Under the pieces are notes generated by a model. That model saw nothing but the letters and a program-made list of their open reading frames with translations. It had not been told where the DNA came from and ran no database searches. 64,000 nt of DNA, taken from positions 3,540,001 to 3,604,000 of the forward strand of contig NZ_KB375270.1 in assembly GCF_000314735.2 (NCBI RefSeq), written 5' to 3'. The stretch comes from Afipia felis ATCC 53690. GTDB taxonomy: Bacteria; Pseudomonadota; Alphaproteobacteria; Rhizobiales; Xanthobacteraceae. Both the position numbers and the translations under genes were made by a program. Shown here piece after piece: positions 1 through 9,785 of this stretch (position 1 is the stretch's first letter; every line of letters starts with the position of its first letter).

Positions 1-81
1 GCCCTAAAAAACCTTTGGTCGTAGAAGGATCGCGCTGCGCGCCGCCACGTTGTCCTCCAAATTGAAAGAGCGGAGGACGCC

Positions 82-501
82 ATGGCTGAACTGACGATAT
101 CGGCACCCCAGGTCGAATTCCTCATCGTCAAGGCGCGGGAATTCGACGTCAAGGAAGGGGCGACCGATCCGGACGAAGGCTCCAATGGTGCCGATGATCG
201 CATGATCGATGTGCTGACGGATCAGGGCGACGATCCCGTGGTGTCGGAAATCGCGGGCTTTGTGACGGCGCTCAGTGACGACGAACAGGTCGATCTTGTC
301 GCCTTGCTTCGGCTCGGCCGAGGCGATGCGGCCTCCGGCGAATGGAGCGACCTGCGTGCCGAGGTGGCGCGGAATTACGACCGCAGATCCACGATTCGCT
401 ACCTGCTGGGGCAACCGATGCTGGCTGATTTCCTCGCAGAAGGTCTTGAGGAACTCGGTTTGTCCGATAGCAGAGGTGAGCGGATGACGCCGGTATCGTA
501 G
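82..501 (+). CDS. DUF3775 domain protein
   Basis: A 139-residue acidic, soluble protein without signal peptide or membrane segment. The strong ribosome site GGAGGA lies 6-7 bases before the ATG, which fixes the start. The pattern (an N-terminal helix, a central LTDQGDDPVVSEIAGFV-like stretch, a segment with LSDDEQVDLVALLRLGRGD, and a C-terminal LADFLAEGLEELG) matches what I recall of the DUF3775 family, common in alphaproteobacteria and without an assigned function. The family call rests on recognition only. It sits alone, with about 190 bases before the next gene, so it is probably monocistronic. Function unknown. Confidence 0.75.
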   Translation: MAELTISAPQVEFLIVKAREFDVKEGATDPDEGSNGADDRMIDVLTDQGDDPVVSEIAGFVTALSDDEQVDLVALLRLGRGDAASGEWSDLRAEVARNYDRRSTIRYLLGQPMLADFLAEGLEELGLSDSRGERMTPVS

Positions 502-695
502 CTCGCGAAATCTGCCATTTGGCGTCGTAAAAACGTAAAAAACACGGTGCCAGCCCTTTCCAAAGGGCCAAGCGGTTGATACATAGCACTTGTCACGGGC
601 CTTTGGCCCGGTCCCCTTTCTAAGGAGTTGGCGGGCGAGACGATCGGCGCTTCAGGTGCCGGCGCGTGTCCCTGATGCTCTCCTGAAACGATTGA

Positions 696-772
<77 letters not shown>

Positions 773-798
773 ATCATTCCTGCAATCGCAGGTGGTTC

Positions 799-838
799 AG
801 AACCCCGATGTCCGACAAGGCATCGGGGTTTTCTGTTT
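799..838 (+). terminator. Intrinsic terminator of tRNA-fMet
   Basis: The 10-bp stem AACCCCGATG (801-810) pairs with CATCGGGGTT (821-830) and is followed by TTCTGTTT. It lies between the tRNA and the convergent HdeD-like gene, so it may act in both directions. Confidence 0.8.
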
Positions 839-843
839 GTGCA

Positions 844-1407
844 TCAGCGCCGAAGCTTGAGCGCCATGCCGATCCAGCCGAATCCCGCGAATAAAAGATC
901 GATACCGAGAAACAGGCCGAGCACGAACAGGCTGGAGACGGGCCACTTGGCCAGAATGATCGCGCCGAGAAGCACGGTGATCGCGCCGGAGAGGCAGATC
1001 CAGAAGCGCGGCGCGGTGTCTGGTAATCGAAACGCTAGAAAGACGCGCACCAGCCCCGAGGCAATGAGGGCGATGCCGATTAGGAGCGTAAAGGCGCCCG
1101 CCGCGAGCAGCGGATTCATCCACACGAATATGCCGGCCACGGCGTAAAGAGCGCCCAGCAGGATCCACATGAAGAAGCTGCCCCACGTCTTCATCTGGAA
1201 AGCGCTGATGATTTCGAAGATTCCCGACACGAACATCACGGCGCCGATGATGGCCACCGAGACGAAGGTACTGAAAAGTTCATTGCCGAGAGCGATGACG
1301 CCGGCAACGATGTACACGATACCGAGTGCAAGAACCCATCCCCATTTCGCGCGAAGAGAATGCAGGGCGCTGCCAAGACTGTGATGGGATTCGTCTGAAA
1401 TGCTCAT
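844..1407 (-). CDS. HdeD-like membrane protein (DUF308)
   Basis: An integral membrane protein of 187 residues with about six hydrophobic helices in pairs, for example WVLALGIVYIVAGVIALG near the N-terminus and FVLGLFLGIDLLFAGFGWIGMAL near the C-terminus. This repeat-like layout is typical of the HdeD/DUF308 family, linked in enterobacteria to acid resistance; the role here is unproven. I chose the ATG at 1407 because GGGAGA lies 6 bases upstream of it; the longer reading frame from 1428 would place that ribosome site inside the coding sequence. It is convergent with tRNA-fMet. Confidence 0.8.
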   Translation of the reverse strand: MSISDESHHSLGSALHSLRAKWGWVLALGIVYIVAGVIALGNELFSTFVSVAIIGAVMFVSGIFEIISAFQMKTWGSFFMWILLGALYAVAGIFVWMNPLLAAGAFTLLIGIALIASGLVRVFLAFRLPDTAPRFWICLSGAITVLLGAIILAKWPVSSLFVLGLFLGIDLLFAGFGWIGMALKLRR

Positions 1408-1897
1408 GATCTGTCTCCCGGGTGACACGCGGTCATGTTAGCGGCTGCATGCGAAGGGACAATATCTGATGTGTTTCTGCGAGATGTTGTGAAGCATCGG
1501 CCGTGACGCATGAGGGTTGTTGCTTTGTTGGGCACGATGCGCTGCGACATTCTGAAAAGAATAATCTTCCCGAAAGATCGCAATACGACCAAGAGGTGGG
1601 CTTCATGCGGCACCGGGGCGCATCATCCTTACGGATAAGCAGTGCAGTGCAGCGATTATATTCATGTTGATGAAATATCGCTGAAATGGGCCATTTACGC
1701 TGCTTTCTTGGAATGCATGCAGATACACGCGTATCCTTAACGCTCGCAGATTATCGACCGTTCGACCAAAGTGACATTGACAGAATTGGGATGAAAGGAA
1801 TTCAAAGGAACCGGCATAAATACAAACGAGAGCTGCGGAATTTCATCTGCTTTCGCCAGCTCATCATAAGCCACAACAATAATCTGGGAGGTTACTG
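1408..1897. other. Intergenic region before the liv operon
   Basis: About 490 bases between divergent genes. Open frames on both strands here are short, have no ribosome site and no family resemblance. The stretch 1640-1890 is AT-richer than its surroundings and must hold the promoter of the downstream ABC operon; I could not assign -35/-10 boxes confidently. Confidence 0.5.
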
Positions 1898-3250
1898 ATG
1901 ACGAAGGTGAATGGAATTCTCTATTCTGGATTGTCGCGCCGCGCGCTGCTGCAGGGCAGTGCGGGCTTGATCGGCGGTGCTGCGCTGTCGGGTGGACTGT
2001 CGATGCCCGTCTTCGCGCAGGATCATCCGGCGATCGGCACTTATCCGGCGGGCTCGTCCGGCAGCACGATTACGTTCGGCGCCGCAGTGCCGCGCACAGG
2101 CACCTACGCCGTGCAGGGTGAAGACGAACTCAAGGGCTGGGAGCTCGCGGTCGAGCACATCAATCAGGGTCACGAACTCGTCAAGAAAATCTCGCCGAAG
2201 ACCAGCAAGGGCATCCTCGGCAAGGAAGTGAAACTCGTCGTCGCCGACAGCGGCGCTAAGCCGAACATCGCGGTGCAGGCGGAGCAGCGCTTCATCACCG
2301 AGAACAAGGTTGTGCTGATGACCGGCTCGACCTCGTCGGCGGTTGCGGTTGCGCTGAACAAGCTCGCCCAGCGCGAAAAGGTGATGTACGTCGCCGGCAT
2401 TTCCGGCTCCAACGACACCACCGGCAAGGATTGCGTCCGCTACGGTTTCCGCCAGAACTTCTTCGGCCAGACCGCTGCCGCGGCGATCGGTCCGCAGCTC
2501 GTGAAGGTGTTCGGCAAGAACAAGAAGGCGGCGTACATGACGCCGGACTACACCTACGGCCACACTGTCACCAAGTCGATGCAGGACTACCTCGCGACGG
2601 CAGGCTGGACTACGGTCACCAACCAGGTGTCGCCGCTCGGTGCGCCTGACTACTCGTCCTATCTCTTGAACGTCGCTAACTCCGGCGCTGACGTACTGAT
2701 CAACGTCAACTGGGGTCACGACGCGGTTCTCTCCACCCAGCAGGCCAAGCAGTTCGGCATCTTCGACAAGATGAAGCTCGCCGTGCCGTACCAGATTCCG
2801 TTCCTGGCTCCCGAAGTCGGTGGCAATCTGCTCGCGGGCGTCTATGCGGCGACCGACTACTGGTGGACGATCGAAGACAAGTATCCGCTCGCCAAGCTGT
2901 TCAACGAAGCCTTCAACAAGAAGTATGGCTACCAACCCGAGTGGGGCGCGGAGAACGCCTACATCAGCTTCGTGCATTGGGCCCGCATGGCCGAAGAAGC
3001 CAAGAGCTTCTATCCGCCGGACATCATCAAGACCTACGAGAAGGAAGAGAAGATTCCTTCGCTGGTCGGTGAGGTCTACTACCGCAAGGAAGATCACCAG
3101 TGCATTCGTCCGGTCATCATCGTGCGCGGCAAGAAGTCCGCGGACATGAAGAACAAGGAAGACTACTGGGATGTTGTCGAGATCGTCCCCGGTGAAGGGC
3201 TGATGCAGAAGCCGGACGCGTTCGGCTGTAACCTCGGCGATTACACCTGA
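1898..3250 (+). CDS. Tat-exported LivK-like substrate-binding protein
   Basis: A 450-residue periplasmic binding protein of the type I fold used for branched-chain amino acids, amides or urea. The N-terminus has a twin-arginine signal (LSRRALLQGSAGLIGGAAL, residues ~10-28) ending in a likely cleavage after VFAQ near residue 41, so export is probably folded, through Tat. The mature part starts with ITFGAAVPRTGTYAVQGEDELKG, a type I binding-protein opening. GGGAGG precedes the ATG. It is the first gene of a four-gene operon with the permease and ATPase components. The ligand cannot be read from sequence; the length and the FxQYW-free pocket leave amino acids, amides or urea-type compounds all possible. 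Confidence 0.85.
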   Translation: MTKVNGILYSGLSRRALLQGSAGLIGGAALSGGLSMPVFAQDHPAIGTYPAGSSGSTITFGAAVPRTGTYAVQGEDELKGWELAVEHINQGHELVKKISPKTSKGILGKEVKLVVADSGAKPNIAVQAEQRFITENKVVLMTGSTSSAVAVALNKLAQREKVMYVAGISGSNDTTGKDCVRYGFRQNFFGQTAAAAIGPQLVKVFGKNKKAAYMTPDYTYGHTVTKSMQDYLATAGWTTVTNQVSPLGAPDYSSYLLNVANSGADVLINVNWGHDAVLSTQQAKQFGIFDKMKLAVPYQIPFLAPEVGGNLLAGVYAATDYWWTIEDKYPLAKLFNEAFNKKYGYQPEWGAENAYISFVHWARMAEEAKSFYPPDIIKTYEKEEKIPSLVGEVYYRKEDHQCIRPVIIVRGKKSADMKNKEDYWDVVEIVPGEGLMQKPDAFGCNLGDYT

Positions 3251-3407
3251 TCGCCTAAGTCTCGTTGAACGCCGGCACCTGATGCGACTTCGTGTCAGGT
3301 GCTGGCTTTAACGGTCTCGGTTCATAAACCCAACAGGCGCTGATGCCGGGTCGCAGGACGAAAGCTCAGCGGTTGTAAAAAAGAAATTTTTCGCGGGCTG
3401 GAAACAA

Positions 3408-4283
3408 GTGATCAATTGGGCAAATTTCGTTTCACAGTTGTTCAACGGGCTCGTGCTCGGTGCGCTGCTGGCGCTGATCTCATCGGGTCTGACGATCATC
3501 TACGGTACCCTCGGCGTTCTGAACCTCGCGCACGGCGCGATGTTCATGCTGGGCGGCTATGCCGGATACGTGGCCTTTACCTATACGGGATCCTTCATCA
3601 TCGCGGTTCTGGCTGGTTCGCTGTTCGTCATGCTTGCCGGCGTGGTGATGGAAAGGGTCATCATCCGATATTTTTACGGACGCCCCGACGAGGACCAGTT
3701 GCTGGTGACGTTCGGTATCGGCATCTGCATCGTTGAAATCGTGCGCTTCTTCTTCGGCAGCCTGTCGCTGACGGTGCCTGCGCCGAAGATTTTCAGCGGC
3801 ATCACCTCGCTCGGCTTCATGTATTACCCGACCTATCGTCTGGCCCTCGTGGGCATTGTGACGGTCGCGCTGCTGGCGCTGTACCTCGTGCTCTACCGCA
3901 CGCGCCTTGGCATGATCGTCCGCGCCGGCATCGAGGACTCGATGATGGTGTCGACGCTCGGTATCAACGTCTTCCGCGTTTTCATGATCGTGTTCGGCAT
4001 CGGCGCGATGGCGGCCGGTTTCGCGGGCATCATCAACGCTCCCGTGGTTTCGCTGACCCCCGACATGGGCGAAGCGATCCTGGTGCAGACCTTCGTCGTC
4101 ATCGTGATCGGTGGTGTCGGCTCGTTCCCGGGCGCCATTCTCGGCGGCCTGATCGCGGGCGAGATCATCAGCATCACTTCAATGATCAATCCAGGCTACG
4201 CCTACGTCATGCTGTTCGCGGCAATGACGCTCGTGCTGGTGCTGCGACCGCACGGGCTGTTTGGCTCGCAAAGCCGGGCATAG
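3408..4283 (+). CDS. livH: Branched-chain amino acid ABC permease LivH
   Basis: A 291-residue inner-membrane permease with about eight hydrophobic helices. Family features include the N-terminal FVSQLFNGLVLGALLALISS, the segment YGTLGVLNLAHGAMFMLGGY (~30-50) and the cytoplasmic loop RAGIEDSMMVSTLGIN that in this family contacts the ATPase. The start is GTG at 3408, the first codon giving a complete first helix. It is separated from the binding-protein gene by 157 bases that contain a weak dyad around 3274-3305, which could lower expression of the membrane genes relative to the binding protein. Confidence 0.9.
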   Translation: MINWANFVSQLFNGLVLGALLALISSGLTIIYGTLGVLNLAHGAMFMLGGYAGYVAFTYTGSFIIAVLAGSLFVMLAGVVMERVIIRYFYGRPDEDQLLVTFGIGICIVEIVRFFFGSLSLTVPAPKIFSGITSLGFMYYPTYRLALVGIVTVALLALYLVLYRTRLGMIVRAGIEDSMMVSTLGINVFRVFMIVFGIGAMAAGFAGIINAPVVSLTPDMGEAILVQTFVVIVIGGVGSFPGAILGGLIAGEIISITSMINPGYAYVMLFAAMTLVLVLRPHGLFGSQSRA

Positions 4284-4296
4284 GAACGGTTTACTC

Positions 4297-6161
4297 ATGA
4301 TCAAGCAACGCCCCTTTCTGATCGAGACGCTGACGGCCGTCGGCCTGCTCATCGCTCCTTTCATTTTGCCGCATCTCGGATTCGCGCCGAACACCGTCAA
4401 CCGCATTCTGGTGTGGGGCCTGTTCGGAATCGGCTTCGATATCCTGTTCGGGTTCACCGGTCTTCTGTCGTTCGGCCAGTCGGCGCTTTACGGCACCGGC
4501 GGCTTTGTCGCGGCCTATCTTCTGACCATCGCCGGTTTCCCCCATGTGATAACGGCCCTGTTCATCGGCATGGTCGCCGCTGCCGCGGTTGGCTACCTTG
4601 TCGGCCTGATCGCGCTGCGCAGCACCGGCATCTACTTCGCCATGATCACGGTGGCGATCGCGGAGGTGTTCTTCTTCGTCGAGTTCAATCCGCTGTCGGA
4701 CTGGACCGGCGGCGAGAACGGCCTGCCGGGCGTGCCGAGCCCCAGCCTCGATCTCGGCTTCATCCATATGCATTTCACCACCGGCTGGTCGCTGTATGGC
4801 TTCCTGGCGTTCTGGTTCTTCATCGGCATCGTGTTGGGCTTGCGGATCGTGCGTTCGCCGGTTGGTGCGGTGCTGCGGGCGATTCGCGACAATCCGTTGC
4901 GTGCGGCTGCGGTCGGTCACAACGTCCACGGCTACAAGCTCACGGCTTTCGTCGTTGCGGCGGCCTACGCCGGCTTCGCGGGTGGTCTGTTGGGTGTCAT
5001 GCAGGCGTTCATGCCGCCGGATGCCTTCATGTTCGACACCTCGGCGCAGCTCGTGATGATGACGGCGATCGGCGGCACCGGCACGTTGTTCGGCCCATTG
5101 CTCGGCGCGACGGTGTGGCTGTTCCTGCAGGACTTCCTGCAGGCGGCGCTCGGTCTTGGCGCGGCATGGAAGCTGGTGCTGGGCGTCATCTTCGTGTTGC
5201 TGGTCTGCTTCCTCCGTCGCGGCCTCATCGGTGGCATCCAGGATCTCTACGAACTGATCTTTGTCCGTCGCTCGGTTTCCGAGCCGAAAGAGGATGCGCC
5301 TGTTCCCGGCGTGACCGCTGAACAGGAGCAGCAGATCGCCGAAGCCGAAATCGCGCGCGAACCGGCTCCGACGCCGATGCCCCCGCGTCAGCGTGAGCTC
5401 GACGGTTACACGGGCCCGATCCTGCAGGCGTCTGGCCTGACCAAGCGCTATGGCGGCCTTGTCGCCAACAGCGACATCAACTTTACGGTGAACCATGGCG
5501 AGCTGCGTGGCATCATCGGTCCCAACGGCGCCGGCAAGTCGACCTTCTTCAAGATGCTGACCTGCGAGGTCGTGCCGACCTCCGGAAAAATCGTGTTTGA
5601 AGGAGAGGACATCACCGGCAAGACCGTGACGGATGTCTGCCAGCTCGGTCTGACCAAGAGCTATCAGGTCAACCAGTTGTTCACCCGGCTCACGGTCCGC
5701 GAAAACGTGATTATCGCCGTGCTGGCCGAACTGCGCGGCAAGTTCCGGCTCGATCTGTTCCGCCGGATAGGTAATGTGCAGGGACTGAACGAGCAGGTCG
5801 ACCGCACGCTCGCGATGGTGAACCTCACCGACCGCGCGGATATACCGGTGTCCGAACTGGCCTATGGTGAGAAGCGGCGTCTCGAGATCGGCCTCGCGCT
5901 GGCGAACTCGCCGAGCCTGCTGCTGCTCGATGAGCCGCTCGCCGGCATGAGCCCGCGTGAGCGCGTGGAAACGGTCAAGCTGCTGAAGTCGATCGCGAAG
6001 GGTCGCACCATGATCGTGATCGATCACGATATGGATGCATTGTTCGAATTGGCCGAGAAGATCACGGTGTTGCAGGAGGGTCGTGTGCTGGTCGAAGGCA
6101 CGCCGGACGAGATCAAGAACAATCCGAAAGTTCAGGAAGCCTATCTCGGGGGAGTTCTCGA

Positions 6162-6165
<4 letters not shown>
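4297..6165 (+). CDS. Fused LivM permease - LivG ATPase
   Basis: One uninterrupted protein of 622 residues that joins two normally separate subunits. Residues ~1-320 are a LivM-type permease (about nine helices; RSPVGAVLRAIRDNPLRAAAVG coupling loop). Residues ~325-380 form a charged, Pro/Glu-rich linker. Residues ~385-622 are a LivG-type ABC ATPase with Walker A GPNGAGKS at ~408-415, signature LAYGEKRRLEIG near 520, Walker B LLLLDEP near 541 and the switch His in MIVIDHD. The ATG at 4297 follows the livH stop by 13 bases; an in-frame start at 4261 would lie inside livH and is unlikely. LivM-LivG fusions are known in this lineage. Confidence 0.9.
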
Positions 6166-6860
<695 letters not shown>

Positions 6861-6875
6861 GCCGGGCTTTCGAAC

Positions 6876-6912
6876 AAAAAGCGGGCCAGTTTAGCTGGCC
6901 CGCTTTTTTTAT
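6876..6912. terminator. Bidirectional intrinsic terminator
   Basis: A perfect 9-bp stem GCGGGCCAG (6881-6889) with CTGGCCCGC (6895-6903), loop TTTAG, flanked by A5 upstream and T7 downstream. It ends the liv operon on the plus strand and can serve the convergent HIT gene on the minus strand. Confidence 0.93.
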
Positions 6913-6937
6913 TTGTCCCGCGCCAAGAGGGGGCGCG

Positions 6938-7363
6938 TTATGCCTTCAGCGCCGCGATCAGTTTGGCCGCGTGGTCTTCCAGCACTTTGGGATCTTCCTT
7001 GTGCGTTTGCGGTGGCAGCAGCGGCACGCCTTCCTTAACGGGCATGACATGCATATGCAGGTGGAGCACGACCTGACCGCTCGCGGGCTCGCTGAACTGC
7101 TGGATGATGATGCCGTCAGCAGCGAAGGCCCTCATCGCGGCGCGCGCGATGGTGCGGGTGGTGCGGGCGACCTCCATGAAATCTTCTTCGCGAATGTCCA
7201 GCAGGTTGCGCGCGCCGGCCTTCGGGATCACGAGGCTATGGCCGATGGAGCGCGGCATGATGTCCATGAAGGCGAAGGTGCGGTCGTTCTCGAACACTTT
7301 CAGGCAGGGCAGTTCGCCGCGCAGGATTTTCGCGAAGATGTTTTGATCGTCGTAAGTCGCCAT
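6938..7363 (-). CDS. HIT family nucleotide hydrolase
   Basis: A 141-residue histidine-triad protein. The catalytic HxHxH motif is visible as LHLHMHV near residue 104, and the N-terminal part has NIFAKILRGELPCLKVFEND and the FMDIMPRSIGHSLVIPK segment typical of the HinT/HIT branch that hydrolyses nucleoside phosphoramidates or adenylates. It is a cytoplasmic soluble enzyme and appears to be monocistronic; the physiological substrate cannot be inferred. Confidence 0.92.
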   Translation of the reverse strand: MATYDDQNIFAKILRGELPCLKVFENDRTFAFMDIMPRSIGHSLVIPKAGARNLLDIREEDFMEVARTTRTIARAAMRAFAADGIIIQQFSEPASGQVVLHLHMHVMPVKEGVPLLPPQTHKEDPKVLEDHAAKLIAALKA

Positions 7364-7390
7364 CTGAAGATCCCCGAATGTTGAAGAAGC

Positions 7391-8149
7391 TTAGTGCGGA
7401 ATTTCGAATCCCTCATGCTGCCAGACCGCGCGGTTCTCCGGCGCGCCGAGAAAGCGGATCAATTCGGCGGATGGCCCCGGGACCTTGCTCGTCGAGGCGA
7501 TCGCGCCACCATAAACCAGCGTGAGTTGCAGCGGGTCGGGCAGGGGGCCGAGCAAGGCCACGCCATTGACATGGACGACTTCGCTCGCCGGATAGATTCC
7601 GATCGCAGCGCGGCCGTCGGCCACCATGTTGACGCCGCCTTCCAGCGCGGGGCGATAGGTTACCTTGCGCTCGACGATATCGGAAATGCCGAGTTGCGAC
7701 ATCATGCTGGCGAGATGCGCGCCGCTGGGCGTCGACGCAGGCGTCGAATAGACCACGGAGGGGGCATCTACCAGCGCGCGACGAAAAGCATCGACGCTCG
7801 AGATGTCCGGGCGGCGCGCGCCCTCCTTGACGATTGCGACAAGTTTAAGAATTCCGTAGGCGGCACGGTCCTCCGGTAGAATTTTCCGCATCGTTTCGAG
7901 GTTGTCCAGAACCGAGGTCGGCATCAGGAGAACGTCCGCGTTCTCTCCGGCCAGAATTCTTTGCCGCAATGCGGAAACCAGAACGTGCTGCATTGTCACG
8001 CGATGGCCGGTGGCCTTCTCGAATTGCGGGACGAGAGTCAGCAGCACGTCTTTCGGCGCACCGCCACTCATGAGAAGAATTTCCGCAGCATTTGCAACCA
8101 GCGGCAACTGGAGAATGCAAATGGCGAGCGCGAGCAGGACGCGTTTCAT
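7391..8149 (-). CDS. ModA-like periplasmic substrate-binding protein
   Basis: A 252-residue protein with a clear Sec signal peptide (MKRVLLALAICILQLPLVANA, cleaved near residue 21-22) and a type II binding-protein fold resembling molybdate-binding ModA: an EILLMSGGAPKDVLLTLVPQFEKATG opening and a late IGIYPASEVVHV segment. No molybdate permease or ATPase lies nearby, so it is an orphan binding protein; such proteins may bind other oxyanions or act in sensing. The start ATG at 8149 lacks a strong ribosome site but gives the only complete signal peptide. Confidence 0.75.
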   Translation of the reverse strand: MKRVLLALAICILQLPLVANAAEILLMSGGAPKDVLLTLVPQFEKATGHRVTMQHVLVSALRQRILAGENADVLLMPTSVLDNLETMRKILPEDRAAYGILKLVAIVKEGARRPDISSVDAFRRALVDAPSVVYSTPASTPSGAHLASMMSQLGISDIVERKVTYRPALEGGVNMVADGRAAIGIYPASEVVHVNGVALLGPLPDPLQLTLVYGGAIASTSKVPGPSAELIRFLGAPENRAVWQHEGFEIPH

Positions 8150-8349
8150 GAGCGCTTTGTCATCCCCCGAGGCTTCGCCGACATGGCGAAAAGAAGCCGC
8201 CGGAACAAGGCTATCGCATGATTTGCGCGCGGCGTCATGTCCCGCAGGCCGGGCATCCCTGCAGCTGAAGGTTCTATGTTCCGGGTATGAAACCTTCTAT
8301 AGTCCGCGCCGTTAAGTTTCGTACTCTCTCAAGATCGCGGATGTATCCT

Positions 8350-8949
8350 ATGACCTTTACCCTTCCGGACCTGCCGTATGCTCACGACGCTCTCCAGCCT
8401 TATATGTCCAAGGAGACACTTGAGTATCATCACGACAAGCATCATCAGGCCTACGTCACCAACGGCAACAACCTGCTCAAGGGCACCGAATTCGAGGGCA
8501 AGTCGCTCGAGGACATCGTCAAGGGCTCGTTCGGCAAGAACGCTGGCTTGTTCAACAATGCCGCGCAACATTACAACCACACTCTTTTCTGGAAATGGAT
8601 GAAGCCCAATGGCGGCGGCTCGAAGCTGCCGGGCAAGCTTGCCAAGAAGATCGACGAGGATCTCGGCGGCTTCGAAAAGTTCAAGACCGACTTCGCGGCG
8701 GCTGGTGCCGGCCAGTTCGGCTCGGGTTGGGCCTGGCTTTCGATGAAGAACGGAAAGCTCGAAGTCACCAAGACGCCGAACGGTGAAAACCCGCTGGTTC
8801 ACGGCGGCATTCCGCTTCTCGGCGTCGACGTCTGGGAGCACTCCTACTACATCGATTATCGCAATCGTCGCCCCGACTATCTCAAGGCGTTCGTCGAAAA
8901 TCTGGTGAACTGGGAATACGTCGAGGAATTGTTCTCGAAGGCCTCGTAA
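8350..8949 (+). CDS. sodB: Fe/Mn superoxide dismutase (iron type)
   Basis: A 199-residue cytoplasmic superoxide dismutase converting superoxide to oxygen and peroxide. Metal ligands are visible: His27 in LEYHHDKHH, the His in AAQHYNHTLFW, and Asp/His in the DVWEHSYY signature. The AAQHYNH region and the GGGSKLPG turn favour the Fe-type branch. I chose the ATG at 8350 (MTFTLPDLPY), which gives the usual length; an upstream in-frame ATG at 8287 would add 21 atypical residues. A terminator follows. Confidence 0.93.
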   Translation: MTFTLPDLPYAHDALQPYMSKETLEYHHDKHHQAYVTNGNNLLKGTEFEGKSLEDIVKGSFGKNAGLFNNAAQHYNHTLFWKWMKPNGGGSKLPGKLAKKIDEDLGGFEKFKTDFAAAGAGQFGSGWAWLSMKNGKLEVTKTPNGENPLVHGGIPLLGVDVWEHSYYIDYRNRRPDYLKAFVENLVNWEYVEELFSKAS

Positions 8950-8979
8950 CGGTTGCGGCCGGTTTCAAATTCAATATGC

Positions 8980-9012
8980 AAAAGGGGCGGCCATGTGCCG
9001 CCCCTTAATTTT
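8980..9012 (+). terminator. Intrinsic terminator of sodB
   Basis: A 10-bp stem AAGGGGCGGC (8982-8991) with GCCGCCCCTT (8997-9006), loop CATGT, followed by AATTTT. Confidence 0.85.
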
Positions 9013-9086
9013 GTATCGTGATTTTGCGTCGTGGCGACCATGCCTCGAGACTGGAAGCCGCCGACTGAAATGGACATGAGGTTCGG

Positions 9087-9461
9087 ATGAATTACCTGCT
9101 GGTTTTCATTGGCGGCGGGCTCGGCGCATCGTTGCGCCATGGCGTCAATCAGCTCTGCGCCCGGTTGTTCGGCACGGGTTTTCCCTACGGCACCTTCATC
9201 ATCAATGTCACTGGTTCGCTGGTGATGGGTTTGATCGCGGGCTATCTCGCGTTCAAGGGGCAGGCGGCGCAGCCCTGGCGCCTTTTCATCATGGTCGGCA
9301 TCCTCGGCGGATATACTACGTTTTCCTCGTTCTCGCTCGATGCGGTGACGCTGTACGAGCGCGGCGCCGGGCTGGCGGCGTTGTCCTACGTTGTGGGCTC
9401 CGTGGCGCTTGGTCTCGCGGGCCTCGTGGCGGGCTTGGCCATCGTGCGCCATTTCTCCTGA
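9087..9461 (+). CDS. crcB: Fluoride exporter CrcB/Fluc
   Basis: A 124-residue membrane protein with four helices. It has the family signatures GGGLGASLRHGVNQL near the N-terminus, FPYGTFIINVTGSLVMGL (the Asn of the polar track) and GILGGYTTFSSFSLDA (the Phe box lining the fluoride pore). It works as a dual-topology dimer exporting fluoride. I looked upstream for a fluoride riboswitch and did not find a convincing one. It is followed by the Zur box of the next operon. Confidence 0.92.
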   Translation: MNYLLVFIGGGLGASLRHGVNQLCARLFGTGFPYGTFIINVTGSLVMGLIAGYLAFKGQAAQPWRLFIMVGILGGYTTFSSFSLDAVTLYERGAGLAALSYVVGSVALGLAGLVAGLAIVRHFS

Positions 9462-9494
9462 GCCAGCTGGCCTCTGCACTTGCTATTTGAAGAT

Positions 9495-9511
9495 ATGTTA
9501 TAATATAACAT
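9495..9511. promoter_or_regulatory. Zur box
   Basis: A perfect 17-bp palindrome ATGTTATAATATAACAT. It matches the known Zur operator consensus of proteobacteria (core TGTTATANTATAACA). It lies 44 bases before the first gene of the metal-uptake operon, so the operon should be repressed in zinc-replete cells. Confidence 0.9.
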
Positions 9512-9554
9512 TTTTGGGCTGGCCAGCGAGGCCGCCGGATAGAGGCAAATTTCC

Positions 9555-9785
9555 ATGGCCAAGGGTTCACCCCAGCCCCATGCATGCGGCCATGACCATG
9601 CCGAAGCGCATCTGAGAGCGCCTCAGCCGGGCGCAGGGCACCATCACGCGCCTTCCATGCCCCATCCGGCGCAGGCGACGCCCTGGTCGCTCCTGCGGAT
9701 GGGTCTGGCCGCCCGGCTTGGCGGATCGCTTCTGATCGCGGCGGCGCTCTGGATCTTCACTCTCGCCACTCTGAGGCCGTTGTGA
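9555..9785 (+). CDS. Small His-rich single-helix membrane protein
   Basis: A 76-residue protein that is first in the Zur-controlled operon. The N-terminal half is rich in likely metal ligands (HACGHDHAEAH at ~9-19 and GHHHAPSMPH at ~28-37), followed by one transmembrane helix (residues ~54-72). Its TGA overlaps the GTG start of the ABC ATPase, so it is translationally coupled to transport. I recognise no named family. The position and the His cluster suggest a zinc-handling or sensing accessory of the transporter; this is inference. Confidence 0.7.
   Translation: MAKGSPQPHACGHDHAEAHLRAPQPGAGHHHAPSMPHPAQATPWSLLRMGLAARLGGSLLIAAALWIFTLATLRPL

Noticed and set aside
1404-1898. Small frames of 69-70 codons before the liv operon
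   Set aside because: No ribosome site, no similarity and unusual composition; treated as intergenic.
9010-9086. Possible fluoride riboswitch before crcB
   Set aside because: Only partial resemblance (GGCGA, AGCCGCC, CTGAAATGG); the GATGG core and the pseudoknot partners do not line up.
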